This document shows positions 1 through 6,163 of a DNA stretch of 6,910 bases, piece by piece (the stretch's first letter is position 1; every line of letters starts with the position of its first letter). Source of the stretch: Bacteroidales bacterium (GTDB lineage Bacteria; Bacteroidota; Bacteroidia; Bacteroidales; VadinHA17); NCBI GenBank assembly GCA_029935275.1, contig JAOZKQ010000109.1:1-6910 (forward strand). The letters run 5' to 3'. The notes below the pieces were generated by a model, which saw only the letters and a program-made list of their open reading frames with translations, was not told the DNA's origin and did not search any database. Both the position numbers and the translations under genes were made by a program.

Positions 1-871
1 TAAATACATTCTCTCCAATAACAGGTTTGTTTACAGGAATACGAATACCTGAAAAAGTTTCAACAATTGTGCTTACCTGATTAATCTTTGATTCATTTAT
101 TCCCGTCTTCATATCCAACTGATCATTTATAAGGCTAACAATACTGGACAAAGGGGCATTACCCGCTCTTTCACCCAGGCCATTCACTGTTCCGTGGATT
201 CCATTGACCCCGGCTTTTAAGGATGCATAGACATTAGCAATCGCAAGGTCGTAATCATTGTGGGCATGGAAGTCAAACCATAAGTCAGGATATCGGTCAA
301 TCATTTTTTTACAAAATAAAAAAGTCTGATCAGGATTCAGGACTCCCAGTGTGTCAGGCAGCATAAACCGACGGATTTTTTCATTTTTAAGTGCATCCAT
401 CAGGAAATAGACGTAATCTTCTGAACTTAGCATCCCGTTTGACCAGTCTTCAAGATAAATATTGACTTCAATATTCATCTTTTCCGCATTTCTAACAACC
501 TCAAGGATGTCTTTAAGATGTTGTTCAGGTGTTTTTTTAAGTTGGCCTGTTACGTGTTTCAATGATCCTTTAGTCAGCAGGTTAATAACTTTTCCTCCTG
601 CATCTTTAATCCAATTGAGTGAGACTTCTCCATCCACAAAGCCCAATATTTCAATTTTTTTATGAAAATTATGCTTAATAGCCCAGGCAATGATTTTTTT
701 TGCTGCTTCAAATTCACCTTCTGAAACACGGGCCGATGCAATTTCAATACGGTCCACTCCAACAACCTTCAATAAAATGGTGGCAAGATGAAGCTTTTCC
801 AGGGGAGTATAAGACACTCCCTGTGTTTGTTCCCCATCCCTGAGGGTGGTATCCATTATTTCAACTTTCAT
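1..871 (-). CDS. cimA: (R)-citramalate synthase, Leptospira type (2-isopropylmalate synthase family), partial at 3' end
   Basis: Predicted to condense pyruvate with acetyl-CoA to (R)-citramalate, the first step of the threonine-independent route to 2-oxobutyrate and isoleucine. The visible 290 residues are the TIM-barrel catalytic domain of the DRE-TIM metallolyase family: TTLRDGEQ at 8-15 (catalytic Arg11, Asp12), HAHND at 202-206 (metal-binding His202 and His204), NGLGERAGN at 230-238. From memory of the characterised Leptospira interrogans enzyme, long stretches match (ASARVS, EILGFVDG, NLLTKGS, YLEDWSNG, LPDTLGVL), with Leu76, Leu99 and Tyr139 standing where its pyruvate-pocket Leu81, Leu104 and Tyr144 lie. 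The partner LeuA in this window has EDAGRT where this protein has EDWSNG. The ATG at 871 is 10 bases behind leuD and gives an N-terminus that begins just before the first barrel strand, as in the family. The frame is open to the window edge, so the C-terminal allosteric domain is not visible. Databases may label such genes leuA2 or homocitrate synthase-like; the citramalate call is inference from sequence. Confidence 0.85.
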   Translation of the reverse strand, partial: MKVEIMDTTLRDGEQTQGVSYTPLEKLHLATILLKVVGVDRIEIASARVSEGEFEAAKKIIAWAIKHNFHKKIEILGFVDGEVSLNWIKDAGGKVINLLTKGSLKHVTGQLKKTPEQHLKDILEVVRNAEKMNIEVNIYLEDWSNGMLSSEDYVYFLMDALKNEKIRRFMLPDTLGVLNPDQTFLFCKKMIDRYPDLWFDFHAHNDYDLAIANVYASLKAGVNGIHGTVNGLGERAGNAPLSSIVSLINDQLDMKTGINESKINQVSTIVETFSGIRIPVNKPVIGENVF

Positions 872-881
872 ATTAAAAATC

Positions 882-1478
882 TTAAACAGGTCTTTTTTGT
901 TCGTATTCTGTGATTTTATTTTTCATACCTAACAGAAAATCAATGTCATCAAAACCATTCAATAAGCATTCTTTTTTATAGGGATTGATCTCAAACTTTT
1001 CTGAGAGGCCCGTAGAGGGAATACTAACTTCCTGAGAAGGAAGGTCAACTTTTACAATAGTTTTTGGATTTGTATTAATGGCTTTAAACAAGTCAGATAA
1101 AAATGCCTCAGAAACCTGAACAGGAAGAATTCCGTTATTCAGTGAATTGTTTTTGAAAATATCTGCGAAAAAGCTGGATATAACTACTTTAAAACCATAA
1201 TCGTGTATAGCCCAGGCGGCATGCTCCCTACTTGATCCACTACCAAAGTTTTTTCCGGCAACCAGTATTTCTCCATTATAAACAGAGTTATTGGTAACAA
1301 AGTCTGGAATTGGCTGATTCTGTTTGTCAAAACGCCAATCCCTGAATAAATTATGACCAAAGCCTTCACGACTGGTTGCTTTCAGAAACCGGGCTGGTAT
1401 AATCTGGTCTGTATCTACATTTTCGATGTGTAGAGGAACGCAAGCTGATTCCAGGGTATTAAATTTATCAATTGCCAT
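882..1478 (-). CDS. leuD: 3-isopropylmalate dehydratase (isopropylmalate isomerase) small subunit
   Basis: Small (swivel-domain) subunit of cytosolic isopropylmalate isomerase, which with LeuC interconverts 2- and 3-isopropylmalate in leucine synthesis. The 198 residues are a normal length for bacterial LeuD. Visible family motifs are the N-terminal NVDTDQIIPARFL (20-32), the substrate-loop GKNFGSGSSREHA (75-87), FADIFKNNSLNNGILP (104-119) and the C-terminal NGFDDIDFLL (174-183). The ATG at 1478 lies 18 bases after the leuC stop and gives the usual N-terminal length. The next gene, a probable citramalate synthase, begins 10 bases after the stop, so the pair is likely translated from one message. 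LeuCD in other bacteria also accepts citramalate, and this context suggests the same double use here (inference). No truncation or missing motif is seen. Confidence 0.97.
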   Translation of the reverse strand: MAIDKFNTLESACVPLHIENVDTDQIIPARFLKATSREGFGHNLFRDWRFDKQNQPIPDFVTNNSVYNGEILVAGKNFGSGSSREHAAWAIHDYGFKVVISSFFADIFKNNSLNNGILPVQVSEAFLSDLFKAINTNPKTIVKVDLPSQEVSIPSTGLSEKFEINPYKKECLLNGFDDIDFLLGMKNKITEYEQKRPV

Positions 1479-1496
1479 AAAAGCTATTTTTTTAAA

Positions 1497-2897
1497 TTAA
1501 ATTAAATCTGCGGGATTTGTTATTTTTCCCGTAATAGCTGCAGCTGCAGCAGTTAGTGGACTGGCAAGTAAAGTCCTGGCTCCGGGTCCCTGTCTTCCTT
1601 CAAAGTTTCTGTTAGATGTTGAGACAGAGTATTTCCCCGATGGAATCTTATCATCATTCATAGCAAGGCAGGCGGAGCACCCAGGTTGACGCAGTTCAAA
1701 ACCTGCTTCTTCCAGAATTGTAATCAGGCCTTCTTCTTTTGCCTGCTCTTCAACCTTTTTTGAACCTGGAACTATCCATGCAGTAATATTGTCAGCCTTG
1801 CGTTTTCCTTTTACTATGGAAGCAAAAGCACGAAGATCCTCAATTCTGCCATTTGTACAACTTCCAACAAAAACATAATCCACAGCTTTGCCAATCAGTG
1901 ATGCTCCCGGTTTGAAATCCATATATTCAAGGGATTTTTTAAATGACTGACGATTATTATCATCCACATCATCCAATTCCGGGATTTTATCTTCGATATT
2001 AATACCCATTCCGGGATTTGTTCCATAAGTGATCATTGCACCAATGTCTTCCGCCTTGTAACTCAGTTCAATATCAAATTTAGCGTCATCATCAGTTTTA
2101 AGTGTTTTCCAGTATTCCAGTGCTTTTCTCCATTGATCTCCTTTTGGGGCAAATTGTCGTCCTTTGATGTATTCAAAGGTGACTTCATCCGGGGCAATTA
2201 ATCCACCACGTGCACCCATTTCAATGCTCATGTTACAAATGGTCATTCTGGCTTCCATGCTTAGGTTCCTGATTGTTGAGCCTGCAAATTCGATAAAATA
2301 GCCAGTACCCCCACTGGTGGAAATTTTGGAAATAATATAGAGTATGATATCTTTTGAGCTAACCCCTTTCCCCATAATTCCATCAATATTGATCCGCATC
2401 TTTTTTGGCTTAGGCTGTAAAATACATTGACTGGCAAGTACCATTTCAACTTCACTTGTACCAATTCCAAAAGCTATACTTCCCAGTGCACCATGCGTTG
2501 AAGTATGGCTGTCGCCGCAAACAATGGTCATGCCCGGTTGTGTAATTCCCATTTCAGGCCCAATTACATGCACAATTCCATTATATCGGTGACCCAATCC
2601 ATACAGGGTAATACCATGATCCTTACAATTCTCTGTAAGTTTTTCAACCTGTATTCTTGAAAGCTCATCCCTGATAGGCAGGTTCTGATTTTTAGTTGGG
2701 ATATTATGATCGGCTGTAGCAAGTGTCCTTTCAGGTCTGAATACTTTTAAACCCCGGTTATTAATTCCCGTAAATGCCTGAGGGCTGGTTACTTCATGAA
2801 TGAGATGCTGGTCAATATACAAAACATCAGGTCCATTGTCCACTGAGTGAACAATATGGCTGTCCCAGATTTTGTCAAATAATGTTTTTGCTTCCAA
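1497..2897 (-). CDS. leuC: 3-isopropylmalate dehydratase (isopropylmalate isomerase) large subunit, TTG start
   Basis: Large subunit of isopropylmalate isomerase, an aconitase-family enzyme carrying a [4Fe-4S] cluster and acting with LeuD in the cytosol. The 466 residues equal the usual length. The three cluster cysteines are present: Cys347 in VGSCTNGR, and Cys407 and Cys410 in QPGCSACLAMNDD. Other family motifs are YIDQHLIHEVTSPQAF (27-42), CGDSHTSTHGA (127-137) and NRNFEGRQGPGART (429-442). The start is TTG at 2897-2895: a TAA lies in the same frame a few codons upstream, with only ATA, TCA and AAT codons between, and the next methionine is residue 116, well inside the fold. Starting at TTG gives MEAKTLFDKIWDSH, which lines up with normal LeuC N-termini. 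The 67-base gap behind leuA is the longest in the operon. A weak inverted repeat overlaps the start codon. Confidence 0.97.
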   Translation of the reverse strand: MEAKTLFDKIWDSHIVHSVDNGPDVLYIDQHLIHEVTSPQAFTGINNRGLKVFRPERTLATADHNIPTKNQNLPIRDELSRIQVEKLTENCKDHGITLYGLGHRYNGIVHVIGPEMGITQPGMTIVCGDSHTSTHGALGSIAFGIGTSEVEMVLASQCILQPKPKKMRINIDGIMGKGVSSKDIILYIISKISTSGGTGYFIEFAGSTIRNLSMEARMTICNMSIEMGARGGLIAPDEVTFEYIKGRQFAPKGDQWRKALEYWKTLKTDDDAKFDIELSYKAEDIGAMITYGTNPGMGINIEDKIPELDDVDDNNRQSFKKSLEYMDFKPGASLIGKAVDYVFVGSCTNGRIEDLRAFASIVKGKRKADNITAWIVPGSKKVEEQAKEEGLITILEEAGFELRQPGCSACLAMNDDKIPSGKYSVSTSNRNFEGRQGPGARTLLASPLTAAAAAITGKITNPADLI

Positions 2898-2917
2898 TAT
2901 TATTGAATTTTAATATT
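2896..2917 (-). repeat. A/T-only inverted repeat overlapping the leuC start codon
   Basis: On the coding strand, AATATTA (2917-2911) and TAATATT (2902-2896) are perfect 7-base inverted copies separated by an 8-base loop. The second arm contains the first two bases of the leuC TTG start codon. In RNA it could form a weak hairpin covering the start, possibly tuning leuC translation relative to leuA. All pairs are A-U, and the surrounding gap is so A/T-rich that chance is a fair alternative. Confidence 0.3.
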
Positions 2918-2964
2918 ATTTTGATGGTTTTAAATAATTTTCAGAAAAGTACTTACTTTCTTTG

Positions 2965-4458
2965 TTATACAATTTTTGCAATGGCATCAATAAATGCTTC
3001 TACTGAGGCTGTGATGATATCGGTATTTGCTGAAAATCCGTAATACATTTTCCCTCTGTTCTCAATTTGAATGTGTACTTTTCCCAGGTCGTCGCTTCCA
3101 CGGGTAATAGCCTGGATAAGAAACTCCTCAAGACGTACTTTTCTCTTGATCAGTTGTTTAACTGCTGAGAAGGCAGCATCAATTGGTCCATTACCTGAGG
3201 CAGATGCTGTTAGAATATCACCATTTACTTTTATTCTGACAGTTGCCATGGGTACTGCAGATTTTCCACAAATAACCTGTAATAATTCAAGTTTAATCGG
3301 ACTTTCGTCATTTGCTGATTTCCCAACAAGTACCTTAAGGTCTTCATCCTTGATATCTTTTTTCTTATCTGCTAAATCAAGGAATTTATGGTAAATCTCG
3401 CTAATTTCCTCCTTATTAAACTTGTAGCCAAGAATTTCCAGTCTGTGTTTTAAAGCCGCCCTTCCACTACGTGCAGTTAATACTATAGATGATTCTTTGA
3501 TCCCAACATCTTTGGGATCAATGATCTCATAGTTCTCTCTTTTCTTCAGTACCCCATCCTGATGAATTCCGGATGAATGGGCAAAGGCATTCCTTCCAAC
3601 AATTGCTTTGTTAGCCTGTACGGGCATACGCATGAGAGTTGAAACTAAACGGCTTGCTTTATGAATTCTTTTTGAGTTGATGTTTGTATGATAGGGGAGG
3701 TCTTTGTGACTTTTTAGTGTCATAACAACTTCTTCCAATGATGTGTTGCCTGCTCTTTCACCCAACCCATTTATAGTTACCTCCACCTGACGGGCTCCAT
3801 TGGTAATTCCCATAAGTGTGTTTGCAGTCGCCATTCCAAGGTCATTATGGCAATGGGTTGAGAGAATAGCTTTGTCCATATTACTCACATTATTCATCAA
3901 AAAGCTAATTTTTTCACCATATTCATCAGGCAGGCAATAACCAGTAGTGTCAGGAATATTTACAACGGTAGCTCCGGCACCAATTACTGCTTCAACAACT
4001 TTTGCAAGATATTCATTTTCAGTTCTTCCTGCATCTTCAGCATAAAATTCCACATCATCTACAAAGTTACGTGCGTATTTTACAGCTTCTATAGCTCGCT
4101 TGATGATATCATCCTGGGTTGAATTTAATTTATGTACAATATGGTAATAAGAGGTCCCAATTCCAGTATGAATTCTCTTGCGCTCTGCAAACTCCAATGC
4201 TTCTGCTGCCACTTCAATGTCCTTTTTGACCGCACGCGATAGAGCACAAATAATGGGTTTATTAACCGCTTTTGATATTTCAACCACTGATTTAAAATCG
4301 CCCGGGCTCGAAATGGGAAAACCGGCTTCAATTACATCCACACCCATGTCCTCAAGAACTTTGGCTACTTCAATTTTTTCAATTGTATTTAACTGACATC
4401 CGGGAACCTGTTCTCCATCTCTAAGTGTTGTGTCGAAAATATAAATTTGTTGGCTCAT
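2965..4458 (-). CDS. leuA: 2-isopropylmalate synthase
   Basis: Catalyses the committed step of leucine synthesis: 2-oxoisovalerate plus acetyl-CoA to 2-isopropylmalate. The 497 residues are complete and of normal length for the shorter bacterial LeuA. The catalytic barrel has FDTTLRDGEQVPG (8-20; Arg13, Asp14), AEDAGRT (140-146), IPDTTGY (168-174), the metal-binding HCHND (202-206) and NGLGERAGN (230-238). A linker region holds AFAHSSGIHQDG (291-302). The C-terminal regulatory (LeuA dimer) domain covers roughly 385-497 and includes SGNGPIDAAFSAV (421-433), so leucine feedback inhibition is likely. Tyr139 precedes AEDAGRT where the E. coli-type enzyme has Ser; I believe this is usual in Bacteroidota. 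ATG at 4458 is 37 bases behind ilvC and places the DTTLRDG motif at the expected distance. Its paralogue downstream in the same operon has the citramalate-type pocket, which supports LeuA being the true isopropylmalate synthase. Confidence 0.97.
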   Translation of the reverse strand: MSQQIYIFDTTLRDGEQVPGCQLNTIEKIEVAKVLEDMGVDVIEAGFPISSPGDFKSVVEISKAVNKPIICALSRAVKKDIEVAAEALEFAERKRIHTGIGTSYYHIVHKLNSTQDDIIKRAIEAVKYARNFVDDVEFYAEDAGRTENEYLAKVVEAVIGAGATVVNIPDTTGYCLPDEYGEKISFLMNNVSNMDKAILSTHCHNDLGMATANTLMGITNGARQVEVTINGLGERAGNTSLEEVVMTLKSHKDLPYHTNINSKRIHKASRLVSTLMRMPVQANKAIVGRNAFAHSSGIHQDGVLKKRENYEIIDPKDVGIKESSIVLTARSGRAALKHRLEILGYKFNKEEISEIYHKFLDLADKKKDIKDEDLKVLVGKSANDESPIKLELLQVICGKSAVPMATVRIKVNGDILTASASGNGPIDAAFSAVKQLIKRKVRLEEFLIQAITRGSDDLGKVHIQIENRGKMYYGFSANTDIITASVEAFIDAIAKIV

Positions 4459-4495
4459 CTGTTTAGCTTATTTAATGTGTGAAAGTTTTATTTAC

Positions 4496-5542
4496 TTATT
4501 TTTGTGGCCTTAATTTTCTTACTTGTTCGCCAGTTTGCCATAATTCTGATTCCCTCATTTCTTTAAGTTCAGCTTGTAGTTCATTTTTATAATTACGGCT
4601 ACCGGTTCTTTCCAGGACTATCCTTGTTTCCTCACCGGTTTTTACGCTATTGTACAGATCGTTGAATACAGGAAGAACAGCTTCACGAAATTTATGTCTC
4701 CAGTCCAGTGCACCTCTTTGAGCTGTTGCGCTGCAGTTGGCATACATCCAGTCCATCCCATTTTCATCAACCAGACGGATTAAACTTTGTGTTAACTCCT
4801 CAACTGTTTCGTTAAAGGCTTCGCTTGGACTGTGACCATTTTTGCGTAGTACTTCATATTGTGCTTCCATAATTCCTGCAATAGCACCCATTAATACTCC
4901 TCTTTCACCTGTGAGGTCGCTATATACTTCATTTTTAAAAGTAGTTGGGAAAAGATAGCCTGATCCGATTGCAATACCTACTGCCAGAGTTCTTTCTTCG
5001 GCTCTGCCTGTATAGTCCTGGTAAATTGCATAGCTGGAGTTAATACCAGTACCAGCAAGGAAATTTCTTCGTACACTCGTTCCCGATCCCTTAGGTGCAA
5101 CAAGAATAACATCAACATTTTCCGGAGGAATAACACTTGTTTGTTCGCTGTAAGTAATTGAAAAGCCATGTGAAAAATACAATGCATCACCCTCATTTAA
5201 ACAGGCCTTTAAAACAGGCCAGACTGTTCTTTGAGCAGCATCGGATACTAAATATTGAATAATTGTAGCCTTCTTCGCAGCTTCTTCAATAGGAAACAGA
5301 GTTTCTCCAGGAATCCATCCGTCATTAATAGCCCTATCCCAATCTTCTTTAAAATCAGGAGATTGTCCAATAATTACTTTGAAACCATTATCTTTCATGT
5401 TTAATGATTGAGCAGGTCCCTGTACTCCATAGCCAATAACACAAATTACCTCGTCTTTCAATACTTCCTGTGCTTTGGACAATGGGAATTCCTCCCTGGT
5501 TACAACATTTTCTATTGTTCCTCCAAAATTAATTTTTGCCAT
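4496..5542 (-). CDS. ilvC: Ketol-acid reductoisomerase (acetohydroxyacid isomeroreductase)
   Basis: Converts 2-acetolactate and 2-aceto-2-hydroxybutyrate to the dihydroxy acids of the valine/leucine and isoleucine branches, using Mg2+ and a reduced nicotinamide cofactor. The N-terminal Rossmann domain shows GYGVQGPAQ (37-45). SHGF (124-127) carries the catalytic His125. The C-terminal knotted domain supplies probable metal ligands Asp209 and Glu213 (SDLTGER) and Glu245 and Glu249 (FNETVEEL). There is one knotted domain only, so it is a class I enzyme, slightly longer than the usual 325-340 residues. The cofactor-specificity loop after Gly59 (QSPDFKEDWDRA) has no arginine near its start and three acidic residues, which is unlike common NADPH-binding loops. 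ATG at 5542 sits behind an A-rich leader without a Shine-Dalgarno sequence and 39 bases after ilvN. The shape (NFGGTIENVVTREEF start, LRP near the end) resembles Bacteroidota IlvC. Confidence 0.97.
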   Translation of the reverse strand: MAKINFGGTIENVVTREEFPLSKAQEVLKDEVICVIGYGVQGPAQSLNMKDNGFKVIIGQSPDFKEDWDRAINDGWIPGETLFPIEEAAKKATIIQYLVSDAAQRTVWPVLKACLNEGDALYFSHGFSITYSEQTSVIPPENVDVILVAPKGSGTSVRRNFLAGTGINSSYAIYQDYTGRAEERTLAVGIAIGSGYLFPTTFKNEVYSDLTGERGVLMGAIAGIMEAQYEVLRKNGHSPSEAFNETVEELTQSLIRLVDENGMDWMYANCSATAQRGALDWRHKFREAVLPVFNDLYNSVKTGEETRIVLERTGSRNYKNELQAELKEMRESELWQTGEQVRKLRPQK

Positions 5543-5581
5543 AATTTTCTATTTTTCTAGTTTATAATTATTTATATTCTA

Positions 5582-6118
5582 TTATTTATGATAACCATTT
5601 GCAGCGTCCATTTCCTTAAGATAAGAGATTAACTCCTTTATCTGTCTGGTAATTGCAACCCTTCCTGACCGGACAAATTGTAATACACCAAATTCATCCA
5701 GTTTGTTAAGCAGGTCTGCAGTTTCCTTTTTGTGTCCTGTTTTTTCAATAACCACATATTCGGGTGTTATCTCAAGGAAGCGTGCATTATTGGAACGCAC
5801 AATGTGTTCAATTTTATTGCTCAACATAAGCTCTTGAGTCCTTACTTTATATAAAGCAATTTCCTGATAGATGATTTCATCTGCCTTATGAACAAAAACC
5901 TTTAGTACATCTACCAACTTTTCAAGTTGCCTGGCTACTTTTTCAACAAGTTCAGGATAAGTATTTACAACAATGGTTAGCATATGCACTCCTTTAACTG
6001 CAGACTCTGAGGCAGTAATACTTTCAATATTAATTTGCCTTCTGGTAAATATAATAGTTATCTGGTTTAATAAACCAATATGATTTTCTGTGAATAATGA
6101 TAAGGTAAATTCCTTCAT
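5582..6118 (-). CDS. ilvN: Acetolactate synthase small (regulatory) subunit
   Basis: Regulatory subunit of acetohydroxyacid synthase; it activates the IlvB catalytic subunit and normally gives valine feedback inhibition. The 178 residues are a usual length. Residues 1 to about 75 form an ACT domain with the family signature ENHIGLLNQI (11-20) and NIESI (30-34). Asn12, Gly15 and Asn30 correspond to the valine-site positions Asn11, Gly14 and Asn29 of E. coli IlvH, so end-product control is probably retained (inference by alignment). The remainder, from about 80, is the ALS small-subunit C-terminal domain, including YQEIALYKV (84-92) and the end motif FVRSGRVAITR (148-158). It follows ilvB by 45 bases and precedes ilvC by 39. 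The ATG at 6118 gives the standard N-terminus directly ahead of the first ACT strand. Confidence 0.96.
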   Translation of the reverse strand: MKEFTLSLFTENHIGLLNQITIIFTRRQINIESITASESAVKGVHMLTIVVNTYPELVEKVARQLEKLVDVLKVFVHKADEIIYQEIALYKVRTQELMLSNKIEHIVRSNNARFLEITPEYVVIEKTGHKKETADLLNKLDEFGVLQFVRSGRVAITRQIKELISYLKEMDAANGYHK

Positions 6119-6163
6119 GACTATATTTTTTAGAGAATGCTAATTATTTAATAAACAAAAACT

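Noticed and set aside
462..665. Small open frame on the plus strand, 67 codons
   Set aside because: It lies fully inside and antisense to the probable cimA gene, and its translation has no recognisable family or motif.
574..765. Small minus-strand open frame, 63 codons
   Set aside because: It is an alternative frame inside cimA; the cimA frame carries all conserved motifs across this stretch.
1479..1500. Three tandem TTTAA units at the leuC stop followed by an A7 run, as a possible terminator or frameshift site
   Set aside because: There is no stem preceding it and the orientation is wrong for a T-tract on the transcript; leuD follows with its own ATG, so no frameshift is needed.
2946..2959. 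Short inverted repeat AAAGTA-CT-TACTTT in the leuA-leuC gap
   Set aside because: Six-base arms with a 2-base spacer cannot form a normal RNA hairpin loop, and no second copy that would suggest an operator was seen.
2944..2972. Possible Bacteroidota-type promoter between leuA and leuC (TTG at 2972-2970, TACTTTTC at 2951-2944 on the coding strand)
   Set aside because: The -7 element lacks the final G of TAnnTTTG, the 18-base spacing is short, and the -33 part is only three bases inside the end of leuA. Such matches are expected by chance in A/T-rich DNA.
3071..3394. Plus-strand open frame of 107 codons
   Set aside because: It is antisense to the conserved LeuA regulatory domain and looks like a shadow of its codon pattern.
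6119..6163. ilvB-ilvN gap inspected for a small gene or attenuator
   Set aside because: Only 45 A/T-rich bases with no stem-loop or reading frame of note; an ordinary intra-operon spacer.
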